This document shows, piece by piece, positions 41,243-55,321 of a stretch of 64,000 bases of DNA. A program made the translations under genes and the position numbers. Source of the DNA: Amphiduros pacificus (taxonomy: Eukaryota; Annelida; Polychaeta; Phyllodocida; Hesionidae); NCBI GenBank assembly GCA_949316495.1, contig OX439004.1:30100904-30164903 (forward strand). The letters are read 5' to 3'. Every line of letters starts with the position of its first letter. Position 1 is the first letter of the stretch. Below the pieces are notes generated by a model that searched no databases, was not told the DNA's origin, and saw nothing but the letters and a program-made list of their open reading frames with translations.

Positions 41243-44200
41243 CTAATCGATGATGTAAGGATCTGAAAAATATCAAAACATAAGTGTAATAGAAATAATT
41301 ATAATTTTATAAAGATATAATATACGTGCTGAAGTAGGCATGCTTACCTAAATCAGCGTACACATTAAGAAAAAAAGAAATTATATCAGTTTTATTCTCT
41401 TCCAACTTTAAATGATAAAAAGGAAAATATTATTTACTGTAATATTCATATACTACATTGTATTTGTGGTCAATAATCTTTGATTACCAGGATGCAAAAT
41501 CACTCTGATTATATTTTTTTCAATTTAATTAAAATATCTGCTTGGGTATCAGTTCACTAAATCATAAGAAGGCGTGTATAAACTGCACTAAGATACCTGG
41601 GGCAGTGCTAGATCTCGGCGTGGGGGTGTAAACACTGTCATTCTCAAACTGGGTCTCACTCAGATCTGCTTGCAAAGAAAACATGGACACAATTTCATTT
41701 TTGATCAAGATCAAATAAAAAAATTAGAAGTTTAATTAATAAAAAGATAGATATCTATTCCACCGAAGAAAATATTTATGTAGGTGAATATATGCAAAAC
41801 TATATAAAAAAATATATTAATTTCTTTAATTAATTAAAGGAATATGTGATTTTGCTGGAGCTTTTAGCAAATAATATTCATTTACAATTATGATCAATTC
41901 CTATTAAAGAACTGATACATTTTTCTGCAGGGTATTGATACAATATGTGCACTTAAATTGGCACAATTTTGTGCACACTGATATTTTGATACTTGTCAAT
42001 GAGATTTGAGAAAGATAATAAAGTATCCAATGTTACTGAGCTTTAGAGGTGAATTACAATATCATATTTAGACTTACCCATACATTCCGCATCATTTGGT
42101 GAATCTTCCAATTCTTTCTGTAAACTTTTTCTTGTCTCATCATTTTCCTCAGATCCTGTAAAAGATTAAATGACACCTTTTAATTTTTGGACAGAGTGCT
42201 TCATTTTGTTGTTAAATCATCAATGAGCTTATTTAAGAGTGCACAAAAAAAGTTGTCAGTAGGTTACAAAACCTAATGTAACAAGCCTTCTAGAAAAATC
42301 CTTTTGGGGGGGGGGGGGGGGGCAGGGGGGGGACAACCCTCTCGCCTAATTTTTTATTTAAAAAGCCAAAATTTATAGGCCTATTATTCTTATCAGTAAA
42401 AATAATGACATTTCAGCAATATGTAAAAGACAAGAATGGATTGGTTTGATATATACCTGATGTAGATATTTCACTTGCTGCAACATATCCTTTAGAGTCA
42501 TAGTTGACGTTTGCTGTACCAATGGGCCTCCCATCTATAGCTGCCCCTACTGACTCTTAAATAAGGAATAAAGGCAGCATCATAAATAAAACTACAACTT
42601 CTCAATATATGCTGCATTATCATGCAACTTTTGAAACCATATATCATTACACTTTCTGTCAATTGCAAATGTTAAATATAAATAGTACCTTGGAGTAATC
42701 AAATATGGAGGCATGAAGTTGGTTATATGAGATGTGGCATCGTGACAATGCATTGCTTTACACAATGGATTCCATTGATCCTATCAGAGATGCTGATTTC
42801 AGAATGATGGAAAATTTATATTTAAAAAAATTGAGAAAAAGAAAAATACATATTCCAAACCTTTTATATTTTGATACATGTTTATATACAAATATGTGTC
42901 TTTCCATATTTCTTTTTTAAAACTTTTAAAACAAATTATTCTTAATGATATACCATTTATAAAATTCCTTTGGCAGTTCTTTAATGTAATTTTTCTATTA
43001 GTTTTAAATGATGACATAACAGTTTATAAGACAAGTTATGTATGATGACTCATATATTGGTGGGCTATAAATAACATTTTTTATTAGTCGTTTTTTCACT
43101 GAACATCATGTTATATTTTCCTAACCTGCCAATAATTACGCCAAAATTATAAATTAGAAAGAAAAAATCACAATAAAACACATGGTTTACTCAGTATTTG
43201 AGGTTGTAGCATCAATTTTAACTTATTTTCTTATTGATGATATTATTGTATCAATTTCTTCATAAAATTGTCTAAACTTGGAGCAGAGAAATAAAATTTA
43301 TATAACCATAATCTGTATTGAAAAACACACATTTCATTCATCATATGTTTAACTCTTAATTGTGGTTTCAATGAATTTAAACAGTTTTGAAAAAAAATTT
43401 AATAGTTTTGAAAAAAGGCATCATCATCATAACAATGCCCCAAGAGGTAACTCTGATGTCCCTTTTGATCTTGCGATGTCATGCCTCCATTCATAATTAC
43501 CCCAAGGTAGTACTGTAGTACTTTGGGAGAAGATTTTACTGTGATTTACCTGATATGAAACCATCCACTTCATCCTGATCTGCTACTGTACTATTTGAAC
43601 TAGACATCTCTGTAAAGAGGTAAAATTTAGATTAAATAAGGGAGAAAATCATTATAGTTTGCACACCTTTGATTTATTCCATAAATCTACCATAACTCAT
43701 ACATCATATACATATATAAATCATCATTGGCAAGTGCCACCTGGCAGGTAACTGTTGCGTTAACCCAGCAATTACTTACATATACATTTACGTTGCTACA
43801 TATACATGCAGCAATTATGATTTTTATGTGAAATAACAATTACAGATACAATTCATATTACATCTAATTTAATAACTGATAATATGATAGGTGTGAAATA
43901 CATGGCTAAGCCCCCATAGTGGCTCTTAAGCTTTGTATGACTTTTTTATGGCTATCTGGGTGGGATGGCGGGTGATAACGACTGCCAGGTACTGAATGGC
44001 AATATGAACATTTAATATACCTTATATCATAAGGATACATTAATTGTACATGTATTAGATGATTCCCATATCATAATCACTTCTAAGGCATTAATAATAA
44101 GAATTATAATCTGACATTAAATTACGGGGTAAAAATATACCACTTCATGCGTCAAAATAGATATTGATTGAAATTAAAGCAATAGACAATTTGTAACTTA

Positions 44201-47200
44201 CTTGTGTTAATGGAGGTATCAAAATCATCTTGTTCTGTATTATTACCGAGCATCGGTTCAGCTAAAATAAAAACCATACATTTATCGATAACAGCATGAG
44301 AATTCTATCTTCAGGAGACAAATTTTATAAAGACTTGGTTGCTGTTTGTACTATTTTGGCCTACTTACAGCTGGACCTCAGTCTGATGTGTGCGTCAGTG
44401 AACAGGTAAAGCGGAGCTTCTGACGTGGGCCGGGGCTCCGTACTGACCATAGGGATCAACATGGGGGTATCCCCTTCTACAAAAAAACACATATAAACAT
44501 TTCTATCATTCCAAGATCATAATTCTTTTTATCTCTTTCTCCATACATCACAAATTAAAAAGACCAATTAATATCATAAATTCATTTCTATCATTCAACG
44601 ATCATAATTCCTTCTATCACCTTCTACAAACACCACAAATAAAAAACACCACTTAATACCATAAATTCATTTCTAACATTCAACGATCATAATTCTTTCT
44701 ATTCATTATTGCTATCTACCTGCCTTGAGAAATGTTTAATAATTCATATCTAATTTGTTTGAATAATTACCGGTGTTGTTTGCAACCTCTCCATTTGGGA
44801 TGTAGTCATACAGAATCTCATCATACAACTCATTCTCTGATACATTTTGAGATTTACCATTTGCTAGATTGATAATACAAATAATAAAGGCATATTATAC
44901 ATGAACTTGAACTGCAAATTGTTAGTGTATATATTCTAGAATTTTGAAACAATCACAGGTCCATTTTGTTATTTTATTATTAAATGTGTTTCTTGTTAAT
45001 AGCAGTATGAGAAAGCTCAGCTTGATATATATGCTATATAAATAATTTATTATTATAATTAGATATTTGAAAAATTCAGATAACTGGCCAATCAGATCAA
45101 ACCTTGACTTTTTCTGCTCTGTATCCTCTTGAAGAGAACGGTTCCAAAGAGACTGACAGCAATGATGAACATGATGACAAGCAAAGTGATGATGCCATAT
45201 TTCCAGTAGTTTTTACTGTCTAAAAATGTACTGCCTCCTTGTTTCTCTGGAATAAATACAAAATACAAGCTAAACCTTAGGTTTGACCTTAGACAAGGAA
45301 GAAAAATCCCATTTCTCATTAATGATTTTAATGAAAATGGGCCGAGAGGGATGTAGCTTTGTTTTGTTTTTTTTCTTACATATTGATATCGTCTATAGTT
45401 TATGCTTTTATGACATGTGACCATTATATGATTTCTGGGGTCACATCTCTTTGAGATGCTACTTCAAACTTTATTTGTCTTTCCCAAAGCTTACAGTTTC
45501 CAAAATTAAAGTGTAAAATTATAAAGTATACATTTGCTGAAAACACTGCAAAGCACTTGTACTAATTAAACTTGAAACAATCATTCTTAAAGTTTATTTA
45601 TATTTGATATTACTATCATAGAAATTTTGTGAATCTAAAGTGTCAAATAAAAAAATATAGTTAAATGCCTAATCAGTATTTACAATGTAGGAAACCTGTA
45701 CCTTGGTCATTAATTGCAGAAAGGGTTATATTAAAATCTGTATTTTTCACTGAACATGTGTAAATTCCCAGATGTTGCTCAGTCACATGACCAATACTAA
45801 GTATTCCTGCCTCTATTGTCACGTTGCTAGGCAACTGGCCATCTCGGAATGACCATGTGACTACATATGATCTAATTGGTGGATTTGAGGAAAATTCACA
45901 GTTCAGCTTTACATTAGTGTCCCCAATATGTGTGATGACTACATCTGAACTGCCAATCCACAGGGGCCCATCTGAAAACAACATGAAATAAAAAATGAAA
46001 AATACCGGGCTATTATTGTTTGAAGAATCTTAGCATTCATGCATACAAACATAATCATGATAACAGTGTTTTTTGCATTTCTCACAGGGTTTGACCTGAG
46101 GGTTGACTCAACCATGCATAGCAAGCTATAAAAGTTTACTTCAGTAATTATGTGAGTGATATCATGACTAAACCAAATAAACAGAACCAAATAAAAACTA
46201 TATTTCATGGTTTCAAAGCTGGAAACAATTATCATCAGCAAGAAAAAGTAAAATGCCTGGTTTAAAGTTGACAGAATGGTTGACATGAATTCCCTTCCAA
46301 AAACTGATTTTGTGTTTTGTTCATGAGAAATAAAACAAATACATGTTAATGATCATTCAAATAAGAAGCTACAAAATACTTCAGAAATACACAATGTTTG
46401 TTGAATAACTACTTGTCCTGTACATTTTGTATTGCTTTTGCAAGTCCTCAATGTAGTCAACTTTATTCAAACAATTACAATCTGGAATGTTTATATTTGT
46501 GAAAGTTAATGATATCTATAAATAGCCTCAATATTTATTTATAAAAAAACAACATAAATATTAACCAATACTGGATCCTATCTAAAAAAATATTTTTGTG
46601 ATCAATTTTAAGTAATTTTAATATGTTTTTGATGAGATTTGAAGTGAGGATCCTACTTACAGTATAAGGGTATATAGTCTGAAGTCCTGTACATGCGTTT
46701 CCCAGCTACATTCCCAGAAGCTTTGCATTTATATTTGCCATCCAAGTGTCGTAATAAGTCTACCAGTTTCCCACTGTTAGGTTTTCTCCATATCTTGATC
46801 ACATTTTGCCTGGCTTCAAGTTGACCGAAGCTATAAGAACCCACTGCCACTTTAAGTTCCTCTTGTGGATCTATATTTCCCTGGTTAACTCCAAAATTTC
46901 TCCATTGTATATCAGTCACATGACTTCCTGAGACAATGCAGGATATTTCAATATGGTCTCCAACCAGGCCTGCCTTCACCTCCTCTATGTGGATCGGGGC
47001 TGCAATTAGAGATTTCTAGAATGTGATACACTGTTAGCTCTCACATAAAGTTTTAAAACATTGTATACTTTATTTTTAATATGAATTTGTCCGTATAAAC
47101 TCTGGGATAAAAGTGATGCTGTATTAAGATGGTTAACAACTATTGCAGTCCCACAAAATATTGTCCATATAAACAAATTCATACGAAACTGTCAACACAT

Positions 47201-49637
47201 GCCACTGGAATGCATAATGTTGGATGTACATTTGGTTTTATTAAAAACAAATAATATTTATTCAATCTTTGAATCAAAATGCAATATATATGGATTATGT
47301 TTCCCATTTATCTGAATATTTCTTAACCACAAAAAGAACTGAAACCAAAAGAAACTTTGTCTGGCATCAATTCCTCCGATTATTATATTGAACCAAACAG
47401 AAACGAGATACCTTGTGACTGATGTCAAGAAAGGTACTCTTACAATCTGTGGTAAGTTTTCATGTTGACAGCCAGATCTTAAATACTATATACATTGTAC
47501 TAGCTGTTTTCTAAGCTAATGACCTTGATCTTTCATTCCGTACATTGTACTGGTTGTTTTTCTGAGCTAATGACCTTGATCTTTCATTCTGTACATTGTA
47601 CTGGTTGTTTTCTGAGCTAATGACCTTGATCTTTCACTCTGAGTTGCAATCTGTTAAGTGCAATTGCACTCTGCTGTCTGGTCCAAGTCACAGACACTGT
47701 AAAACATCAAGGCCCCGGTCACACTGAAAACAGTTAACAACAACATGCATGGAGTGCCTTGTATAACAGCACACATTTTTTCCTGGATTGTTATTGGCTT
47801 CATTGTACATCAAGTTTCCATGGCGAAGGGACACACTCTAAAAGCTGCTTAAATATTGTTTTTACAGAGTTTAAACACACCTTTCAAGGTCTCCCAAGTA
47901 GATTCTGGTAGCTTATAGTATATTTGCATACAAGCAGTTTATTGAGTAAATATAACAACAATAAAGAGTAATCTAGCAACCTAAAAGATCAAAAGATCAT
48001 TCTCATCTGTCCCCTTGTGTTACATAAGCTTATGTAATCAGCAGACAAGGATCATATGATCAATTCCCCCTAATGTCCCGGATATTATGTAACCTCAGTC
48101 AGAAACATTATTTCTGGAACATTCTAAGATATACAAGTGTAAAAACATGGAATAAATATACATGTTTGAAGTTTGGAATATTCCAAAATATTGATTTAAT
48201 GCCCATACATGATATGAAATTTACCCCTGGTTGGGAATCTTTTTACATGCGGTGGCAGCCCTGCACACAGAACAAATCACTCCATCTGATGTGTGGACAT
48301 CAAGTCAATCTTATTTGTAACATTATTAAGTTTTGTCAAAAGAAATCAATCAATAATTCAGATTTGGTCAAAAAAAGTACTGTAAAATGTTGGTCAAAAC
48401 TTACTGTTGCTCAATGTATGTGGCTTAAAATAACTTATATGTTGCTCTGATGCTCTGATGCCTTATACAAAAATAAACCCAGTACCTTATGTATCATAAC
48501 AGACAGAGACAGAGACAGAGACAGAGACACAGACACAGAGACACAGAGACACAGACACAGACACAGACACAGACACAGACACAGGACATACAGACTAGTT
48601 ACTAAGAGTAGCGACACTGTCTCATTGGCATGCTTCCATATGACCTGATATAACCTTTTATGTTAAGGTCAATCTGAACACTGTTGACCCACTGGATATA
48701 GTTCTTTTTTTTTTGTCATTCAAGTTTTATATGAGCATGTCATAAAGTAAAGTTGTTTTATTTGATGAATTATCGACCAATATCATGATTATGCACACAT
48801 AATCAAGATGAAAGAAATAAAAAAAGTACTGATCTACAGTGATGTATCATTGAAACAATATCTAGATATATTCCAACTTCCATGAGTGCATCAGCAGTCA
48901 TTTGACTGATTGTAGTAAAAGGAAAAAAAAAGGAACAAACCTTCAACAATGAGTTGTACACTGCATACTTTGCTTGGCATTTGTGTCCCATACTGGACGA
49001 GTAGTTCATAAGAGAGGGTTTCTATCCTGCTGGGTTGTAGCCTCATCTTGGGGCCTTGGGACACTTTTTCCCCATTGAGTCTCCATATGTACACATACTG
49101 TGCTGGGTTTTGTGCTTGGTCTTTCATGAGATCATCACAGTCCAAGTCAATAATCTTTCCTGCTTCCACCCGCACAATTTTCTCGGTCTGTAGTTCTGTT
49201 TTTTCCAATTAAATATAAATATAAATCTATGTTATACAGTTGTAACCACACATTGACAATTAAATGAAATGATAAAAACGCTCATTGTTCAATGTTCACT
49301 ATAACAGATAAGCAAGGGATTGGTCTGGTATCAAAGAAGTAATAAAAATTGAAGAAATATGTAAGTAATAGAAATTGAAGAAATATCATCACTTATTAAC
49401 TTTTTTCTTGCACTGTGGGACCCTTCAGTGAGTTTCTGTTGACATGTTAGGATAATGGTGCAATTCAGTTTTTTCACTACTAACAATAAATGACGCTGAA
49501 GGTAGTTAAGGGATATTATATTTCAAATTTTGACATGTGATTATCAGCTATTTCAAACTTTAAACTCTAAATACACAAAAAAACCATCATTACAGCAGAC
49601 AGTGTCTATGTAATTTTACACATCATTGTTGGTAGAG

Positions 49638-49680
<43 letters not shown>

Positions 49681-51129
49681 AGTTAAATATCATTTGATAG
49701 TTGTCATTATCTTGTTACCATTTAAAATATCCCAAATGTTAGCAAATAAGATATCAAGGAGCTATACAGAGATCGCCACTCCTGTATGTTACTGAATTAA
49801 TGGTGAGGTGTAGATTGCACTGAAAGAAATCTAATGAGAATATAAATTCCCAATGAAATAGGAAGTTAAATAAATATTTACATGCTGGTTACTGAGCGGG
49901 GGTTGATTATTAGGTCATTAAGTTTTCTTTGAATTTGAAATTGTATGGACAGGAAAAAAATCAGGAAACAAATAAAGCAGGAAGTTGTCCAGTCTAGTCT
50001 CCAAATCAGTGATGTCCTTCATTGTCCATTTGCCCATCTTGACCAGTTGTCGAGGTGGGCACCCAGATATTGGTATATAAAGGAGAACTGAGCATCTGCA
50101 CATCGTTCTTCCACTGATGAGACCAAAGGAGGTCGAAAGATGTGTGGATTAACACCTTTAAAACAACTTAAAAAGGAGCCCCGTCATTTTGCAGTCCTCG
50201 CCTTATATTGAAATTGTGCATGTACTTCCATATCATTATAAATTTATAATTAAAAAAAAAATGCATTAATGATGTTCAGACAATGGCATTTTGAAATTTA
50301 AACTTCAAGAATTCAAAGAAACAATAAAAAAGGCTGATGGAGGCAATGTTCGCAAAGAATAAAATAATATTCTAAAACAATCACTGATTTGAAGATCATT
50401 TTCAGCATTTGCCCAGATCAACTTTTTATCTTTGCACCTAACTTTAATTTGATGTACATGTATCTTTTTGTTTGAAGTTCAAAACTTTTTTTTATGTACT
50501 TATTAAAAAGTGAAAATTGTTAAATATCATTTCCATTTTCTGCTACTGTGTTTATAATGAACACACTTGTAAACAAGATACCCTGTCACAACTTTGTCAC
50601 ATCCGATACTGTAATAAAGTGGCTGTTCATTTTTTGTGGCAACAACAAAATAACAGACATACCTGATGGCATAGTCATGCTGCATGTTAAGTGCACTTGT
50701 ACTCCATTGTCTAAGTTGATCAATAGACATTATTTTTGCCTAATAGTCAAGATTATAGGGTCAGAATTTTCAAATTTAATTTCTTGTGTCCAATCCATTC
50801 ACAATTAGGTACATTACAACTATCTGCTAAAATTCAAGATGGTGGCTTTATAATATAGGTCAAGGTCACTAGTGCACACATAATTTCAAATCCCTGGTTT
50901 TGTTATTTCTTTTTGTTTGTAATTAATCACTGAATCTGTGATATTTGAAAGGGTCATCTAATTGTTTGCCCCAAGCAAGGTAAAAAAATGTCTTCACATT
51001 TTTTAATCAGAATTTTATAGTTCTATGGACTCAAATAATAACATTTTACATATTTCTTTTACCTGTAGATGACAATACTGGCAGGGAAGTAATAAAAATC
51101 CAACAATATATGCTCCAAAACTGATCCAT
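41243..51129 (-). CDS. Single-pass Ig-superfamily receptor, three Ig domains, tyrosine-bearing tail
   Basis: Thirteen coding exons: 51129-51063, 49195-48941, 46999-46661, 45971-45702, 45246-45103, 44863-44771, 44476-44369, 44261-44202, 43609-43550, 42555-42457, 42155-42078, 41668-41597 and 41262-41243. They total 1665 bases, 554 residues plus TAG. Residues 1-22 form a hydrophobic signal peptide. Ig-like domains occupy about 23-106 (Cys in IDLDCDD, Trp in YIWRLNG, second Cys in KVCSVQL), 108-219 (ISCIVSG, DGKYKCKASG) and 222-309 (KLNCEFS, LGIYTCSVK). The membrane helix is about 327-349, followed by basic residues. The tail (350-554) carries YDEILYDYI, PLYLFTD, VNYDSKGYV, SVYTPTP and a C-terminal DPYIID. 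All twelve introns are phase 1. It is an adhesion or immune-type receptor by structure, but I cannot name an orthologue. The start exon has an acceptor at 51134, so an untranslated first exon lies further upstream. Confidence 0.88.
42303..42331. repeat. Poly-G tract
   Basis: Two long G runs (18 and 8 bases) separated by CA, in a receptor intron. It could form a G-quadruplex on the plus strand. Confidence 0.9.
42688..43507 (+). mobile_element. CCTTGG-ended DNA element, copy B (both ends present)
   Basis: The left end CCTTGGAGTAAT...ATGGAGGCATGA is matched by an inverted right end (complement begins CCTTGGGGTAATTATGAATG). TA borders both sides (42686-42687 and 43508-43509). About 820 bases, no transposase frame. 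It lies in the receptor intron between the exons at 43550 and 42555. Homologous to 37311-37905. Confidence 0.75.
44497..44705. repeat. ~86-bp tandem repeat, 2.4 copies
   Basis: Units begin TTTCTATCATTC at about 44498 and 44585 and TTTCTAACATTC at about 44669. Diverged, in a receptor intron. Confidence 0.75.
47485..47640. repeat. ~50-bp tandem repeat, three copies
   Basis: Units share GTACATTGTACT and GAGCTAATGACCTTGATCTT. The array joins directly onto the dispersed repeat at 47568-47813, so it looks like a local expansion of that repeat's left part. It lies in the receptor intron between the first two Ig exons. Confidence 0.85.
47568..47813 (+). repeat. Dispersed repeat, copy B
   Basis: Homologous blocks with 40322-40551 (CTGTTAAGTGCAATTGCACT, GTGCCTTGTATA, TTATTGGCTTC). 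Class unknown. Confidence 0.6.
48502..48586. repeat. ACAGAG/ACACAG hexanucleotide microsatellite
   Basis: About 14 hexamers, in the receptor intron between the first two Ig exons. Confidence 0.95.
49647..49675. repeat. (TA)n microsatellite
   Basis: About 14 TA units in the receptor intron between the leader and first Ig exon. Confidence 0.9.
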
Positions 51130-51134
51130 CTTTC

Positions 51135-54130
51135 CTGAAAATAAAACAAAAACATAACTATAAAATTCCCAGATACACAGTAGGGTCTCGCTTGTCGCCT
51201 CATTTTGATCAATCCCCACATTCAACAGAGTAATGACCAATTTGCTGAGATGCATTTCTTCCACAACTTACACTTATCAGTCAGGAAAATATGAGTACAT
51301 TAAGCATGCACAATTCAACAGCACCACTAAATCATAGTCACTGAATATTCTTTTCAAAACTTATTTTTAAAGAATTCATGTAGTATTTAGTTCATCACTG
51401 ATACCAATATCATTTGTCAATTTGCATAATCCAAACAATATTGACTGTAATATCCATCATACACATTTTTAATGAATAATGCAATGGTAATGTTTTTGGG
51501 GGTTTCTTTTACTTGTTTGCTGAGGTGTGATTGGTTACTAATGTATGATGTTCATAATTGATACTATTATATCATGATTCAAGACGCATCATCTAACCAA
51601 AAATTACAGCTCAATCCAACATAGTAGTGATTTGTTATGGCAAATTTAAACATAAATTTATATAAATCAATAAGATAATTCATTCAATTATAGCACCCAT
51701 AAAAAATATAAAAAATCAACGATAGGACTTATAAAAAATGATATTTTCACCAAGTTTCAAGCTTACCGGTAGGTGTATAATTGCTGGAAATTTTGAATTG
51801 GTCACTGAAGTGTGACTGGTCATCTGGGTAACTAATAGTACTCTTCAAGATGTACAAGATGTATCATCCCACTGAAAATGATAGCTCTATTTATAATTAC
51901 AAGCCACTAAATATAGCTCATGACACGAAATGTTAACAGATGAACAGATAGACAGAAAGTGACATACCGGTATTAGTCTCGCCAATATCTTACATGTCTT
52001 TCTAGTGAGACAATAATTAGCTGTCTTGAAATTTTGATTGGTATCTGTGAATAGCAGCCACTTGGCTGGTTCTTCAAACTTTCTGGTCTGAAAACATGCA
52101 ATATGCACCTCCACACAGCCTACAGTGTCATGATGTAGCACAGACTAGTTCTCAAATATCTATGGATGAAGTGAGCTCCTTAGCTTGTTTAACATCATGA
52201 TAATCATCATGAGGATACAGTAAATCGATAATATGATATGCACTTAAACAATTTGACTCCAATGTCTTAAACAATTTCTTTATGTTTTTTATGGAATATT
52301 CATGTAACAACAGTGTAGAAATCGTGTGTTCAACTGGCCCAGAATGCCTACTATGACACTTGATACCATCCACTCTCTAGTCTCTACATGTATCTATACC
52401 TCTATATCTGTAAGTTTACTCAGCAAAACCAATTGGCATCCCCCTGCAGAGCTGTAAAGCTCTCTTACACATAAAGGCGATTCTCACACTCAGGTGCAGT
52501 TTGTAGCCAAGATTAAAGAGAATCCAATATGATTTCATTTAACCTTTATAGAATTTAAAATTTATCCAACTTTAAATTAAATCCCTTGCTAAATTCTTAA
52601 AATTCTTACAAGAGAGAATGTGAAATCATCACTCACCAACTGTGAGAAATATGTTTTCTTATATTTGTACAAAAGATTTAAAGTGGGATAAAAAGTATCA
52701 TAAATAAAATCAGATTATGATAAAACAGATGAAAGAACCGACCATTCCAATTAATGAGTACTTATGTGACAAGAGTGTTTATCAATAACAGCGTCTGACA
52801 TTTTATGACCACAAATTTGATCACTTCTCAGAGTGATAAGAAATTGTATTAAACAATCACACACCCCCCCTTCCCCCATTAAGTACAGCCAAACCATCAC
52901 CCAGTGAGAACCAGTCTAAAGTGCAGAAAGACCGAGGAACGTCTACAAATTAGATATATGTTATGACTCAAGTTTTTTGTCAAGTTTCATTGTCAAGTGG
53001 GTTGCAAATTCAATAGTGAAATGAAAACCTCAGTACAAGTTCCCCACTTCAGTACAAGTAGCACAAGTATCAAGCATGGTTCAGAAATAAACACGGTGTC
53101 CGAAACTAGAATGTCAGCGACTTAAGGTCAATCATGAAATTAATTGTCGACTTTCATGATAAAGTGTATGATACTTACTTGTACTAGGAGAACATAATGT
53201 TATAAACATCCTTCGTTAACTTAATTTCTTTGACGCGATGCCCAGCGCAAGAATTACTCCAAGAGGGTAGCCACACTTCCACTGAACAAGTCCGATATTA
53301 AACTCTGTCTTCCTGTAAATAGGTCAAACGTGGGCGGATCAAGGGGGCCCATAACCCCTCGTAACTTCACATTATATGTAAAGAGGTTTTTCAAATAATA
53401 AACGAAAACGAGGCAAAACAAAAACAAAACAAAAAACCTAAAACAAAAAAAAATCTATTTACAGAAAAAAAAAACAATTCATTGCCTCGATGCCATTGAA
53501 AACACACACCCCCTTAGCATAATCCTTGACCCGCCACTGGTATGAGAAAGGAGGCCACGCAGAGAACCGTATACCCTCAGTAGGCAAAGTTGTGTCAACA
53601 ACTTATGTAGCGGAACACTACTGTAACTTGACGGAACCCTGTCAAAGGTCATGCGCCCTAACCAGTGAGTTGGCAATGGATATGCCTTCCAATGCAAAAA
53701 GCGGGATCTTTAGTCATCTTCGTGTATGATGCATTGTATATCAGTGCTGATATTATATTAAACTGATAGAACATTTGAGTGTCTGTATACCTGATAAGTT
53801 GGTATGTTCTCAGATAACGATGACGGGGGCATTTCCTCACCTGTGAATATATAAAGCTAAAATAGTGATCCTGTCACAGTGAAATATATGTTAAATTGTG
53901 TTTACATATATACATATATCATTTCTCAAGTTCTATTATATTTCATACGGCCATAATGAGTTCAGAATATGTTTTCAAATTAATATTGTAACAATACCAC
54001 GAAAGGATTTATTTTGGGCTCAAATTAAACTCTGATCAAACCCAGGAAACATGATGTTTCGTCGGTGATCATGGGACAAATAACCAATAATAAAGCTGCT
54101 TATTGATTGTGTTTATCTTCCTGATTGTAT
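51135..54130. other. Region upstream of the Ig receptor, no gene recognised
   Basis: Must contain the receptor's untranslated first exon and promoter, but I cannot place them. An A-rich stretch lies at 53400-53475. Open frames at 51887-52373 and 53479-53729 look like chance. Confidence 0.4.
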
Positions 54131-54228
54131 AATCCTTGTACATATGTTGTATGATGACGAGATCCGGGATGACGTATCTGTTGTACTCGGCTGTGACCTG
54201 CCTTCACTCGTGTGGAAGTCGCCTGCAC

Positions 54229-55015
54229 CACGGTCATAACATGTACCACAGCCACAGCATGCACCACAGCCACAGCATGTACCACAGCCACAGCATGCAC
54301 CACGGTCATAACATGTACCACAGCCACAGCATGCACCACAGCCACAGCATGTACCACAGCCACAGCATGCACCACGGTCATAACATGTACCACAGCCACA
54401 GCATGCACCACAGCCACAGCATGTACCACGGCCACAGCATGTACCACGGCCACAGCATGTACCACAGCCACAGCATGTACCACAGCCACAGCATGCACCA
54501 CAGCCACAGCATGCACCACAGCCATATCATGCACCACAGCCACAGCATGCACCACGGCCACAGCATGCACCACGACCACAGCATGTACCACGACCATAGC
54601 ATGGAGCATGTACCACACTCACAGCATGCACCACGGTCACAGCATGTACCACAGCCACAGCATGCACCACGACCATAGCATGGAGCACAGCCACGGCATG
54701 CACCACGACCACAGCATGTACCACGACCACAGCATGGAGCATGTACCACACTCACAGCATGCACCACGGCCACAGCATGTACCACGACCACAGCATGTAC
54801 CACAACCACAGCATGTACCACGACAACAGCATGTGCCACGACCATAGCATGGAGCACGGCCACAGCATGTACCACGACCACAGCATGTACCACAACCACA
54901 GCATGTACCACGACCACAGCATGGAGCATGTAGCACGGCCACAGCATGTACCACAGCCACAGCATGCACCACGACTATAGCATGGAGCACGGCCATAGCA
55001 TGTACCACGACCATG
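54229..55015. repeat. 18-bp minisatellite (CACAGCCACAGCATGYAC)
   Basis: About 43 copies. CGGTCATAAC recurs at 54231, 54303 and 54375, a 72-base (four-unit) higher-order period. Long His/Met/Val-rich frames on both strands are by-products. Confidence 0.95.
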
Positions 55016-55029
55016 GAGCATGGAGCATG

Positions 55030-55288
55030 CACACCATAAGGTCACAGCATGCACCCCACAAGGTCACATCGTGCAGCCCACAAGGTCACATCATGCATAC
55101 CACAAGGTCACATTATGCACACCACAAGGTCACATCATGCACACCACAAGGTCACAGCACGCACACCACAAGGTCACATTATGCACACCACAAGGTCACA
55201 GCATGCACACCACAAGGTCACGGCATGCACACCACAAGGTCACGGAATGCACACCACAAGGTCACGGAATGCACACCACAAGGTCATC
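55030..55288. repeat. 22-bp minisatellite (AAGGTCACATCATGCACACC)
   Basis: About 12 copies spaced exactly 22 bases (for example 55082, 55104, 55126). All three plus-strand frames stay open, cycling every 66 bases. Confidence 0.95.
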
Positions 55289-55321
55289 ATACAGTTTTCT
55301 ATTTCAAAATAGGTGTCATTA

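Noticed and set aside
53400-53475. A-rich stretch considered as the poly-A tail of a retrocopy
   Set aside because: No recognisable gene or LINE body precedes it on either strand, and it is interrupted by C.
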